From Denitromonas ohlonensis (GTDB lineage: Bacteria > Pseudomonadota > Gammaproteobacteria > Burkholderiales > Rhodocyclaceae): a stretch of 64,000 nucleotides of DNA. The stretch's first letter is position 1. Each line of letters opens with the position of its first letter. The stretch is taken from positions 93,427 to 157,426 of the forward strand of contig NZ_VMNI01000012.1 of assembly GCF_007625205.1 (NCBI RefSeq), given 5' to 3'. Below the pieces are notes generated by a model. The model was not told where the DNA came from, did not search any database, and saw only the letters and a program-made list of their open reading frames with translations. Positions 44,763 to 53,330 of this stretch are shown here, one piece after another. A program made the position numbers and the translations under genes.

Positions 44763-44835
44763 GGCGCTTTAACCAAAACGGAATGCACCGTATGTGCTCA
44801 CGATTTGCCCTGAAAGCCGGCCCAACAACCCACCC

Positions 44836-45666
44836 ATGACTCCCCTCACCTCCGTCCTCTCCGACCACCCCATCGACTTCGCGGTACGCATCCGCGTCCT
44901 CGAAGCCCTCGACGCCATCGAACGCGAGCACGACGTGCGCGTGTTGTTCGCGTGCGAGTCGGGCAGTCGCGGCTGGGGGTTTGCGTCGCCGGATAGCGAT
45001 TACGACGTGCGCTTTGTGTATGTGCCCCGGTTGCCCTGGTACCTCACCGTCGAAGCGGGGCGCGATGTGATCGAGCTGCCGATCAGCGACGAACTGGACG
45101 TGAGCGGTTGGGAGTTGCGCAAGGCCTTGGGACTGCTGCACAAGTCGAACCCCACCTTGCTCGAATGGCTCGACTCGCCGGTGATCTATCGCGAGCACGC
45201 CGCGCACCGGCAGGCCTTGCAGGCGCTGGCGACCGACTTCTTCCACCCGGTGCGCGGGCGCTACCACTACCTGTCGATGGCGAAGAAGAACTTCCGCGGC
45301 TACCTGCAAGGCGAGACGGTGCGCCTCAAGAAATACCTCTACGTGTTGCGCCCCCTGTTGGCGGTGCACTGGGTGGACGCCGGCCTCGGCCGCCCGCCCA
45401 TGCGCTTCGCCGATCTGGTGGCCGGCACCGTGAACGACCCGGCGCTGCTCGACGAAATCAACGCACTGCTCAAGGTGAAGATGGCCGCCGACGAGGCAAA
45501 GGAAGGCCCACGCTTCGCGCGGATTCACGATTTCATCACGCAAGAACTGAACGCGGCGGAGAGCGTGCCGGCGGCGGCGGGGCGGCCCGACGGAGAGATC
45601 TCGGGGTTAGACGCATTCCTTTTCAAGTTGGTGACGGAAGACTGGACATCGTCGGTACAACGATGA
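44836..45666 (+). CDS. RlaP/YcgL-type nucleotidyltransferase (RtcB-associated)
   Basis: This 276-residue protein has a polymerase-beta-type nucleotidyltransferase site: CESGSRGWGFASPDSDYDVRFVY, with the GS motif near residue 42 and metal aspartates in DSDYD. A helical C-terminal half follows (YLSMAKKNFRGYLQG, RLKKYLYVLRPLLAVHWV). This matches the DUF4111/YcgL-like RlaP family described as a partner of RtcB in RNA repair loci. It returns to the normal high GC of the genome, and lies 74 bases beyond the AT-rich cassette. Its nucleotide-transfer target is unknown. Confidence 0.85.
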   Translation: MTPLTSVLSDHPIDFAVRIRVLEALDAIEREHDVRVLFACESGSRGWGFASPDSDYDVRFVYVPRLPWYLTVEAGRDVIELPISDELDVSGWELRKALGLLHKSNPTLLEWLDSPVIYREHAAHRQALQALATDFFHPVRGRYHYLSMAKKNFRGYLQGETVRLKKYLYVLRPLLAVHWVDAGLGRPPMRFADLVAGTVNDPALLDEINALLKVKMAADEAKEGPRFARIHDFITQELNAAESVPAAAGRPDGEISGLDAFLFKLVTEDWTSSVQR

Positions 45667-45710
45667 CGAAAATGGTCGATACGATGCCCTGCCCCAGCGA
45701 GCACAGCATG

Positions 45711-45785
45711 CGTAGGGCGGATAAGCGCAGCGTCATCCGCCAAGAACCTCATCCGGCAGAAGACGCTTCGCTTATCCGCTCTACC
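45711..45785. repeat. GTAGGG-headed hairpin pair, type 1 (BIME-like)
   Basis: A forward unit (45712-45741) and an inverted, more diverged unit (45756-45785) are separated by about 14 bases. The pair occupies the gap before the cold-shock/excalibur gene. Confidence 0.75.
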
Positions 45786-45812
45786 CCCCACCCAACGGAC
45801 AAATCCTTCCCC

Positions 45813-46358
45813 ATGCGCACCGAAGGCAAGCTGACCAAATGGAATGACGACCGCGGCTTCGGGTTTATTACCCCGAACCAAGGCGGGCCGGACGTCTTTA
45901 TCCATATTTCGGAGTTCCCGCGCGATGGCGATCGGCCGAGCATCGGCGAGCGGATGAGCTTCGAGACGGACTTCAGCAAGGACGGCAAACCCCGCGCCGT
46001 CAATGTCCGCTGCCCGGATCGCGCGCCCGTGCGTCGGGCGTCGCGCAAAGACGCACGAGAGCCTGGGCGACCGGGCTTGTTCGGGAAGTTGGTCCCGCTG
46101 ATGCTGGTGATTGCCATCGGCGCGTATGGCTACAAGGCCTTTAGCCGTTACGACGGCTCGTTTTCGGCGGCGCCGGAACCTATCGCCACAACGGATACAC
46201 CCGCCGCGCCGGCAAGATTCCATTGCGACGGTCGAACGCACTGCTCGCAGATGACGTCTTGCGAAGAGGCGACCTTCTTTTTGCGCAATTGCCCGAACGT
46301 GAAGATGGATGGCAACCACGATGGCGTGCCGTGCGAAATGCAATGGTGCGGCCGATAA
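45813..46358 (+). CDS. Cold-shock domain, membrane helix and excalibur domain fusion
   Basis: This 181-residue protein has three parts. A cold-shock nucleic-acid-binding domain spans residues 1-66, with RNP1 GFGFI at 15-19 and RNP2 VFIHIS at 28-33. A basic linker and one membrane helix (about 91-107, KLVPLMLVIAIGAYGYK) follow. An excalibur-type calcium-binding domain covers 137-179, with conserved cysteines and the DGNHDGVPCE loop. The cold-shock domain would face the cytoplasm and the excalibur domain the periplasm. No partner gene is evident. Confidence 0.85.
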   Translation: MRTEGKLTKWNDDRGFGFITPNQGGPDVFIHISEFPRDGDRPSIGERMSFETDFSKDGKPRAVNVRCPDRAPVRRASRKDAREPGRPGLFGKLVPLMLVIAIGAYGYKAFSRYDGSFSAAPEPIATTDTPAAPARFHCDGRTHCSQMTSCEEATFFLRNCPNVKMDGNHDGVPCEMQWCGR

Positions 46359-46519
46359 CCGAGCGCATTCCGCTTCGCCGCAACTGCGCGACGGACGTGG
46401 CGCACCGCTCGAAACAGTCAGAAACATGCCCCGCCGTGTCGAAATCGTGGCGCACCGGTCGACCAGAAGACGGCAGCCCATGATGCTGCCGCTTGTTCAA
46501 CCCCTCAGGAGCATGAACC

Positions 46520-46927
46520 ATGGCCCGAATGATCTTCGTAAATCTGCCCGTCACCGACCTTGCCGCGGCGATGAGCTTCTACACGGCACTCGGCTTCAAG
46601 AACAACCCGCAATTCACTGATGAGACCGCCGCCTGCATGGTGTGGAGTGAGACGATCAACGTCATGCTGCTCACGCATGAGAAATGGCGCACGTTCACCC
46701 AGCGCCCGATTCCGCCGGCGAGCTCAAGCGAGGTGATGCTCGCGATCTCCTGCGACAGTCGGGAGGCGGTGGACGCCATGAACGCAGCGGCGGCGGCCAA
46801 CGGCGGTACGGCAGACGTCAATCCGAAGCAGGATCTCGGCTTCATGTACAACCGCAATCTGGCGGACCCGGACGGTCACGTGTGGGAGGCGATGTGGATG
46901 GATATGAGCGCGATGGCGGCGGACTAA
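46520..46927 (+). CDS. VOC-family protein (glyoxalase-like)
   Basis: This 135-residue protein is a VOC-fold single chain of the PhnB or lactoylglutathione-lyase-like type. It opens with MARMIFVNLPVTDLAAAMSFYTALGFKNNPQF and ends with NLADPDGHVWEAMWMD, which holds a candidate metal glutamate. The first-position histidine of true glyoxalase I is replaced (VNLPV), so it may not be a metalloenzyme of that kind. It is a single gene after a 161-base gap with a short direct repeat. Confidence 0.8.
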   Translation: MARMIFVNLPVTDLAAAMSFYTALGFKNNPQFTDETAACMVWSETINVMLLTHEKWRTFTQRPIPPASSSEVMLAISCDSREAVDAMNAAAAANGGTADVNPKQDLGFMYNRNLADPDGHVWEAMWMDMSAMAAD

Positions 46928-46932
46928 GCGAG

Positions 46933-47015
46933 GGCAGGGTGCAGTAGCCGAAGGGCATTGCATCGATCCACGGTTGAACGGTGCAATACGGCTGCGCCTA
47001 TTGCACCCTACCGGC
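46933..47015. repeat. GTAGGG-type hairpin element, type 5
   Basis: Two inverted segments, GCAGGGTGCAGTAGCCG and GGTGCAATACGGCTGCGCC...CCCTAC, face each other around a 30-base centre. The right end carries CCCTAC, so read from the other side it begins GTAGGG plus the palindrome. It lies between the convergent VOC and msrA genes. Confidence 0.6.
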
Positions 47016-47031
47016 CGGCGCCCACCCCGCC

Positions 47032-47694
47032 CTACTTCCCATGATGCACAAACGGCGCATCCGCCCCCCACAACTGACTCACCCGCGCATCCCGACCGCA
47101 GCTCTGGCGGTAGAAGTTGTAGGCCTCGATCTGTGACTTCGGGCCGCGGCGGGTGAGCGTCCAGCCGCCGCCCTTGTAGTAGTCCTGGTGGTAGTCCTCG
47201 GCGACGGTGAAGGGCGCTGCGTCGAGGATGGGGGTGACGATGGGCTTCCCGAGTTCTTTCTGGGCGGCATCGAGCTCGGCCTTGGCGATGGCGCGCTGTT
47301 CGTCGTTGGCGACGAAGATGGCGGTGCGATAGCTGCTGCCGCGGTCGCAGAACTGGCCGCCGGCATCGGTGGGATCGATGGAGCGGAAGAACAGGTGGAT
47401 GAGCCGCTGGTAGCCGACCACGTCGGCGTCGTAGCTGATCTTGACCGCTTCGTAGTGGCCGGTGTTGCCACCGGTGACCTGTTTGTAGGTGGGGTTCTCG
47501 GTATGGCCACCGGTGTAACCGGAGACGGCTTCGAGCACGCCGGGGACGGACTCGAAGTCGGATTCGACACACCAGAAGCAGCCACCGGCCACCACCATGG
47601 ACTGGATGTCGCGGGCGTGGGCGGCGGCGGAAAGGCCGAGGGCGAGGGTCAGGCCGAGGGCCAGACGGCGCGTGTGGGTACGGGGTTTCGACAT
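47032..47694 (-). CDS. msrA: Periplasmic peptide-methionine (S)-S-oxide reductase
   Basis: This 220-residue MsrA has a signal peptide ([17 protein letters not shown]) and thus acts in the periplasm, repairing oxidised methionine in secreted proteins. The catalytic motif GCFWC lies at residues 38-42. Family segments [26 protein letters not shown] and AEDYHQDYY are present. A GGAGA site precedes the ATG at 47694. It diverges from the SDR gene. Confidence 0.95.
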   Translation of the reverse strand: MSKPRTHTRRLALGLTLALGLSAAAHARDIQSMVVAGGCFWCVESDFESVPGVLEAVSGYTGGHTENPTYKQVTGGNTGHYEAVKISYDADVVGYQRLIHLFFRSIDPTDAGGQFCDRGSSYRTAIFVANDEQRAIAKAELDAAQKELGKPIVTPILDAAPFTVAEDYHQDYYKGGGWTLTRRGPKSQIEAYNFYRQSCGRDARVSQLWGADAPFVHHGK

Positions 47695-47832
47695 GGGCGT
47701 TCTCCTTGACCTATAAGACCGTCTGGCCTGTGCCGACCTTACAGCATCGCCCAATTCCACGTCCGCCAAGCGCGTACCTCCCGCCGGCCAGCGTCGCAGA
47801 CTGATGCTTCCTCAACACAGCAGGGACACATC

Positions 47833-48597
47833 ATGTTTTCGCTACAGGACAAGATCACGATTGTGACGGGCGCCAGTTCGGGCATTGGCCGGGCGGCGGC
47901 GCTGGCGTTTGCCGGGGCCGGTGCGCGGGTGGTGGTGACGGCGCGGCGGCAGGAGGTGCTGGATGCGGTGGTTGACGAGATCGGCGCGGCCGGCGGCACG
48001 GCGTATGCGCTGGCCGGCGAGGCGGCGGACGCGGCGTTTGCGCAGCAGTTGGTGGATGCCACGGTGGACCGCTTCGGCGGGCTGGACATCGCCTTCAACA
48101 ACGCGGGCACGCTGGGCGCCATGGGGCCGACGCCAGAGCTGCCGCTGGCCGGCTGGCACGAGACGCTGACGGTGAACCTGTCGAGCGCCTTCTATGCGGC
48201 GCGGGCGCAGATCCCGGCGATGCGGCGGCGTGGGGGTGGCGCGCTGATCTTTACCTCATCGGTTGTGGGCAGCACGACGGCATTCGCGGGCATGGCGGCC
48301 TATGCGGCGAGCAAGGCCGGGCTGGTGGGCCTGGTGAAGGCGCTGGCGGCGGAATGCGGGCCGGATGCCATCCGCGCTAACGCAATTCTGCCCGGCGGCA
48401 CGGACACGCCGATGGGGCGGACGGTGGCCAATTCGCCCGAGGCGCTGGCCCATGTGACCGGCCTGCACGCGCTGGGCCGGCTGGCGCAACCGGAGGAGAT
48501 CGCCTCAGCGGCGCTCTACCTGGCCTCCGACGCGGCGGCCTTCGTCACCGGCTCGGCGATGGTTGTGGATGGCGGGGTGTCGGTGTTCCGCGGCTGA
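47833..48597 (+). CDS. Short-chain dehydrogenase/reductase
   Basis: This 254-residue classical SDR has the cofactor motif TGASSGIG at residues 12-19, NNAG near 90, a catalytic Ser in FTSSV and the Y-A-A-S-K catalytic pair (about 157 and 161). It is a cytoplasmic NAD(P)-dependent oxidoreductase of unknown substrate. The C-terminal ITGSA-type region AFVTGSAMVVDGG is typical. It is a single gene with a normal start. Confidence 0.93.
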   Translation: MFSLQDKITIVTGASSGIGRAAALAFAGAGARVVVTARRQEVLDAVVDEIGAAGGTAYALAGEAADAAFAQQLVDATVDRFGGLDIAFNNAGTLGAMGPTPELPLAGWHETLTVNLSSAFYAARAQIPAMRRRGGGALIFTSSVVGSTTAFAGMAAYAASKAGLVGLVKALAAECGPDAIRANAILPGGTDTPMGRTVANSPEALAHVTGLHALGRLAQPEEIASAALYLASDAAAFVTGSAMVVDGGVSVFRG

Positions 48598-48640
48598 GCG
48601 TGGCGTGCGCCGACCCGGCGGCCGGCGCGCGCCAACGCCC

Positions 48641-50752
48641 TCACCACACCAGCCGCAGGCTGGCGTAGATCAACGGTTCGTGGCGGTAGCGCCCTTCGTG
48701 GAACTCGGTCGCGATCTCACCCAGGTTCTGCATCACCAGGGCGAATTCGTTCTCGGCCCCCGGCGGGCCGAAGCGTTTAGCGAGGCGCAGGTCAATGCGG
48801 TCGCGATTGGGCACGCGGTCGCCCTGGTTGAGCCAGTACATGTCGTCGTTGTGGTAGTAGCCGAGGCTGGCGCGCCAGCGCTCGGGCAGGTCTTTCATGA
48901 ACAGCAGCGAGGTGGTCACCTGCGGTGCGCTCAGTTCGATGTCGCGATCGACCAGGTCATCGCTGGCGTTGAGCGTGATGTAGGCCTGCGAGAACACCAC
49001 CCGGCCCCAGCCTTTCCGGCGCCAGTCGACGGTGTATTCGCCGCCCTTGGCGACGAAATTGCCCAGGTTGAGAAATCGCTTGGTCTTGGCGCTCTGGTAG
49101 GTCAGCGCGTTGGCGGCCGACCAGTCGGCCGGCGGGAAGACACCGACATCGCTGCAGCGCTCTTTGGACGGCACCGGCACCGCGGCCGTCGGCAGCCGGC
49201 AGCTCTGGCTGTCGAGATAGCCCGAATAGGCTTCGCGGAACACGCGCACATCGACCGACAGGCCTTTCATCGGCCGGGCCACGAGTCCGATCTCGAAGAA
49301 GCGCATCTCTTCGGGGTCGACCGGCTGCGCGGCGTTGTAGCCGATATTCACGATCGAGCCGTCCTCGCGCAGGGTCTCGAGGCCGTGCGATTCGATCAAT
49401 GAGGGCGCCCGGTAGGCTTTGCCGGCGGACACGCGCAACCCGGCGGTCGGCGTGAGGGCGTAGTTGATGGCCACGCGCGGGGAAAACAACTTTCCGCTGT
49501 AGTCATGGTGCTCGTAAGTGCCGCCGAGGTTCAGCGCCAGGGCATCGGTCGCCTGCCAGGTGAGGTTGCCGAAGGTCTGCCAGTAGGTGGCAGTGAGTGC
49601 CGCATCGGTGTCGAAATAGGCGGCCGAGCGCACCCGCTCGTGGCGCGCGCCGGCACCGATCAGGGCCTCCACCGACGGCAGGATCTGGCCACTCAACTGG
49701 ACTTCGAGGCTGTTGACGCTGACGTCGATGTCGCGGTCGGCATGGATCGTGCCGTCTCGCGCCTCGCCGACCTTGCGCACGTCAATCTCCCACGCCCGGC
49801 GGGCCTGCTGGCCCTGGTAGAAGTACTGCAGCGACAGTTCGGAGGTGGTGCTATAGCTGCGCGTCCAGGCGGCGTGCACCGTCTGGTTGCGGATGTCGCC
49901 ATCCTGCACCGGGTCGAGCTGGAAGTTACGCAGCCGCGTACCCATCTCCGGGTAGCCCCGATTGTCCACCCCCTGGCTGACACCAAAATGCAGGCTGAGC
50001 CGGTCCTGCGGGTTGATCTGGCTGACCAGCTGGAGATTGAGAACTTCGCGCGAGAACGCTTCCTGCATCTCGTTTTCGCCATTGCTCCGGACAAAGGACT
50101 CGAAGGTCGCCGCGCTGCGGGTCGATGCCGACAGCCGCCAGGCCACGGGCGAATCCGCCGGCCCATTGACGCGCACGCCATGGTCGTAAAAGCCGTCCAC
50201 GCCGAAACGGGAGATCACGCTGTAGCCGTCTTCGGTGACCGGCGAGCGGGTGATGATGTTGACCACGCCCTGGAACGCATTGGCGCCATAGGCGCCGCCG
50301 TTGGCCGAGCGCACGACCTCGATGCGCTCGATGTCGTCGACGCGAATGGTGAGGTTGTCCCACTGGGTGTCGCCCCAGATCGGGTTATTGACCGTCCGTC
50401 CATCGACCAGCACCTTGATGCGCCGATCGTAGGCATCGCCAATGCCATGGTTGGCCACCGTGGGCGAGCCTCCCGGCCAGTCGGCCACCTGGAAACCGGG
50501 CACCAGACGCAGCAAGTCGTGGATCTCGGTAAAGCCCGAGGCCTCGATCATTTCGCGGTCGATCAACGTGACCGGCGCGGGCGCCAGCATGGGCGACTGC
50601 GCCAGTCGCGACGCGGTGAGCACCAGTGGAACCTCCTCGAAAAAGGCGTCGGCCTCACTGGCCTCGACACGCCCTGCAAAGACGCACAACACCATTGCGC
50701 ACATCGGCAGCACGCGGCGAAACCCCACGTCGCGCACACATTCAACAGCCAC
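48641..50752 (-). CDS. TonB-dependent outer-membrane receptor
   Basis: This receptor of about 703 residues has an N-terminal signal (RDVGFRRVLPMCAMVLCVFAG), a plug domain (VPGFQVADWPGG, RRIKVLVDGRTVNN, VDDIERIEVVRSANGGAYGANAFQGVVNIITR) and a 22-strand beta-barrel ending LIYASLRLVW. It imports a metal complex or cofactor across the outer membrane; the substrate cannot be told. The start is uncertain: GTG at 50752 follows AGGGA, while an ATG at 50704 would cut into the signal peptide. It is a single gene, convergent with the SDR gene. Confidence 0.9.
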   Translation of the reverse strand: MAVECVRDVGFRRVLPMCAMVLCVFAGRVEASEADAFFEEVPLVLTASRLAQSPMLAPAPVTLIDREMIEASGFTEIHDLLRLVPGFQVADWPGGSPTVANHGIGDAYDRRIKVLVDGRTVNNPIWGDTQWDNLTIRVDDIERIEVVRSANGGAYGANAFQGVVNIITRSPVTEDGYSVISRFGVDGFYDHGVRVNGPADSPVAWRLSASTRSAATFESFVRSNGENEMQEAFSREVLNLQLVSQINPQDRLSLHFGVSQGVDNRGYPEMGTRLRNFQLDPVQDGDIRNQTVHAAWTRSYSTTSELSLQYFYQGQQARRAWEIDVRKVGEARDGTIHADRDIDVSVNSLEVQLSGQILPSVEALIGAGARHERVRSAAYFDTDAALTATYWQTFGNLTWQATDALALNLGGTYEHHDYSGKLFSPRVAINYALTPTAGLRVSAGKAYRAPSLIESHGLETLREDGSIVNIGYNAAQPVDPEEMRFFEIGLVARPMKGLSVDVRVFREAYSGYLDSQSCRLPTAAVPVPSKERCSDVGVFPPADWSAANALTYQSAKTKRFLNLGNFVAKGGEYTVDWRRKGWGRVVFSQAYITLNASDDLVDRDIELSAPQVTTSLLFMKDLPERWRASLGYYHNDDMYWLNQGDRVPNRDRIDLRLAKRFGPPGAENEFALVMQNLGEIATEFHEGRYRHEPLIYASLRLVW

Positions 50753-51021
50753 AAGCACTCCCTGATCGTATTGTTGGTATTTAGCGGGCGGCAAGGCTCT
50801 CACGCAGCCCCTTCAGGGTCAATGCGAAACCGAGCAAAGCTTGATTCAGGATAACGAACCCCCGCGGAACAACTGAAGCGCAGCCCGCCACGAACCGCCG
50901 AACGGCACCCTGTGGCATATCGTGCCCCCCGACCAAGCGGCCATTCGCCGCGGGTGAAGTCGTGCCCCCGTTCGCGTAGACTGCCCCCGGGCGCCCTTGC
51001 CCCACCCCCCGGACGCAGCGC

Positions 51022-52356
51022 ATGCGCACTTTCAATCTCGGTATCGCCGTCGGCCTCTTCCTCGGCCTGAATCTGGCACTCACCCCCTCGCTTGGCGCCA
51101 CCGGCGGCGGGCTGGCGCTGGTGGCGACCATCGCCTGGCTGTGGACCACCGAGGCGCTGCATGTGAGCGTCACCGCCGTGCTCGTGCCCTTGCTGGCGGC
51201 GGTGAGCGGCGTGCTGCCCTTCGACGGCGCACTCCGGCAGTTCGCCGACCCGGTCATTTTCCTGTTCCTCGGCGGCTTCGCCCTGGCTGCCGGCTTGCAG
51301 CGGCAGGGGCTGGATCGCTGGATGGCCGCGCAAGTCATCCGCCGCGCCGGCAACCGGCTGGATCACGCCGCGCGCTGGCTGTTCGGGCTCACCGCCTTTT
51401 TATCGATGTGGATCAGCAACACCGCCACGGCGGCCATGATGCTGCCGCTGGCGCTGGGTTTGCTGGCCTCGCTGCCCATCGAACGCTATCGCTCGGCCTA
51501 TCTGTATGTGCTGCTCGGCGTCGCCTTTTCGGCCAACATCGGCGGTATCGGCACGCTGGTCGGCAGCCCGCCCAATGCCATCGCCGCCGCACAAGTGGGG
51601 CTGGGCTTTGCCGGCTGGCTGGTGTGGGGGTTGCCGCTGGTGCTGGTGCTGATGCCTTTGATGGAAGTCGCGCTGCGCTTTGCGCTCAAGCCCGATCTGA
51701 GTGCCGAAGTCGAACTGCCACCACCACAAGCCGCGTGGCCCCGGCCGCAAAAACAGATGCTGGCGCTGTTCGGCGCCACCGTGCTGCTGTGGGTATTTGG
51801 CGCGCCACTGAACGTCTGGCTGGAAATGGGGCGCGGCTACGATGCGGCCGTGGCCGTATTTGCACTGGTAATGCTGCACGCCCTGCGCCTGACCGAGTGG
51901 AAGGCCGTCGAGCGCAGCACCGACTGGGGCGTGCTGCTGCTCTTCGGCGGCGGCCTCACCCTGAGCCGCGCGCTGGCCGAAAGCGGCGCGGCGGCCTGGC
52001 TGGCGGCGCAACTGGGCGGCCCGCTCGAAACCCTGCCAGCCTTCGTCTGTCTGGCGCTGATGGTCCTCTTCGCGATGCTGATTACCGAAGTCACCAGCAA
52101 CACCGCCAGCGCCGCGCTGCTGATCCCGTTGTTCATTGGCCTGGCACCGCAGATTGATTCCACCCCGCTCGCCGTGCTGGTGGCGGTGGGCACCTCCTGC
52201 GCCTTTCTGTTGCCCGTGGCCACGCCGCCGAACGCGATTGTGTTCGGCAGCGGTCATGTGCCACAACGGGTGATGATCCGCGCCGGATTGTGGGTGTCGC
52301 TGCTGATCTATCCAGTGCTGGTAGCAGTAGCGGCCGGGATGCTGGCGCTGGTGTGA
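51022..52356 (+). CDS. DASS/SLC13-family anion transporter
   Basis: This 444-residue membrane protein has about 12 helices. It has the divalent-anion-symporter SNT motifs: MWISNTATAAMMLPLALGL (substrate loop 1) and TEVTSNTASAALLIPLF (loop 2). It also has VGSPPNAIA and PVATPPNAIVFGSG, typical sodium and substrate sites. It imports dicarboxylate or sulfate-like anions with sodium. It is a single gene divergent from the TonB receptor, with a 218-base gap. Confidence 0.92.
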   Translation: MRTFNLGIAVGLFLGLNLALTPSLGATGGGLALVATIAWLWTTEALHVSVTAVLVPLLAAVSGVLPFDGALRQFADPVIFLFLGGFALAAGLQRQGLDRWMAAQVIRRAGNRLDHAARWLFGLTAFLSMWISNTATAAMMLPLALGLLASLPIERYRSAYLYVLLGVAFSANIGGIGTLVGSPPNAIAAAQVGLGFAGWLVWGLPLVLVLMPLMEVALRFALKPDLSAEVELPPPQAAWPRPQKQMLALFGATVLLWVFGAPLNVWLEMGRGYDAAVAVFALVMLHALRLTEWKAVERSTDWGVLLLFGGGLTLSRALAESGAAAWLAAQLGGPLETLPAFVCLALMVLFAMLITEVTSNTASAALLIPLFIGLAPQIDSTPLAVLVAVGTSCAFLLPVATPPNAIVFGSGHVPQRVMIRAGLWVSLLIYPVLVAVAAGMLALV

Positions 52357-52365
52357 TGCGGCCTT

Positions 52366-52392
52366 GGTGGACGGCAAGCCGCGCACCCTACG
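52366..52392 (-). repeat. GTAGGG-headed hairpin, type 4 (partial)
   Basis: Read on the minus strand it starts CGTAGGGTGCGCGGCTTGCC and matches the element at 27237-27263 with a few changes. It lies just after the anion transporter gene. Confidence 0.55.
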
Positions 52393-52426
52393 ACGGGGCA
52401 CGCGCCAGCGCAGGCCTCACGCCGTC

Positions 52427-53032
52427 CTATCCTTCAATCAATTTTGTGTACGCACGCCGGGTGTCGGGCGACACGGCGGCCAGCACTTGCGCGTAAGCGG
52501 TTTTATGGCGCGCCATGAGCCGGGCGCTAGCGACTGTTTTCGAGCGGCAATACCAGTGGCAGGTGTGCTGAAACAGATACATCTCGGCCATCACCGTAAA
52601 GGCTTTGTCCTTGTCGCTGCGCGCCGGATAATCTTCAATCGCATTGGCAACGCCTTGCGCGTGAATGCTGACCGCCTTGCGCAGATCGAAGGTGGCCGTC
52701 GGAAACAGCCGATCGGCAAAGGGAACCGCCCAGGCCAGCTTGCTGATACGGACGGTATCGGCATCAGCCCGATTCAGGTCATTGGCGAGCCGGCCGAGCT
52801 GCTCGCTCAGTGCGGTTTCGTTGGCACGCATGAGGCCCCAGATCTGTTCGCGACGCTCGGCATCGTCTTCGCCCAGCGCGCGCAGATAGCCCTCGGTGAG
52901 GGTTTCCATGTGCTTTTCGAGGCTGTAGTTCTGGAGGTGGTTGCCCAGCAGGGCGATGCGCCGGCGCTGGTCCTGGGTTTTGAGGGCGTAGGCGGCGAGG
53001 CCGGCCATGACAAGCAATACGAGTGGGTCCAT
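52427..53032 (-). CDS. Hypothetical helical protein with N-terminal anchor
   Basis: This 201-residue protein begins with a short hydrophobic helix (DPLVLLVMAGLAAYAL, residues about 2-17) and is then helical and soluble (QDQRRRIALLGNHLQNYSLEKHMETL and so on). A cysteine pair HTCHWYC lies near residue 158. I do not recognise the family. The ATG at 53032 is the only start giving the anchor; the open frame runs further upstream but has no start with a ribosome site. Low support for the exact limits. Confidence 0.6.
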   Translation of the reverse strand: MDPLVLLVMAGLAAYALKTQDQRRRIALLGNHLQNYSLEKHMETLTEGYLRALGEDDAERREQIWGLMRANETALSEQLGRLANDLNRADADTVRISKLAWAVPFADRLFPTATFDLRKAVSIHAQGVANAIEDYPARSDKDKAFTVMAEMYLFQHTCHWYCRSKTVASARLMARHKTAYAQVLAAVSPDTRRAYTKLIEG

Positions 53033-53330
53033 GCCGGCATTGTCCGGGGCTTTGACGGTGGCGGCAATGGCGGCGTGCGCGCGAACGTGCTCGCCTACCG
53101 TAGTCAGCCGTCGATGGTGTTTCGGAAACCAATTTGCCGAAAGTGCTCTGCTAGACTGAACGGCCCAATTTTTGCGGGGCGGGCAAAGCCGCACGGCCAG
53201 AAAACGCCCCGTGCTGCGGCCATCCAGCCCCCGCCATCCCCATCGGTCCTGCTGCGCTCGTGGCGCCTGCCGATGCCGCGCCCAGCAGGCCTGCCGCCTG
53301 GCGCGACGACCCGAATTCAGGAGAGTGCAC

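Noticed and set aside
46397..46465. Direct repeat GTGGCGCACCG(C/G)TCGA, 50 bases apart
   Set aside because: Only two short copies without a third or any link to a gene; probably chance or a minor duplication.
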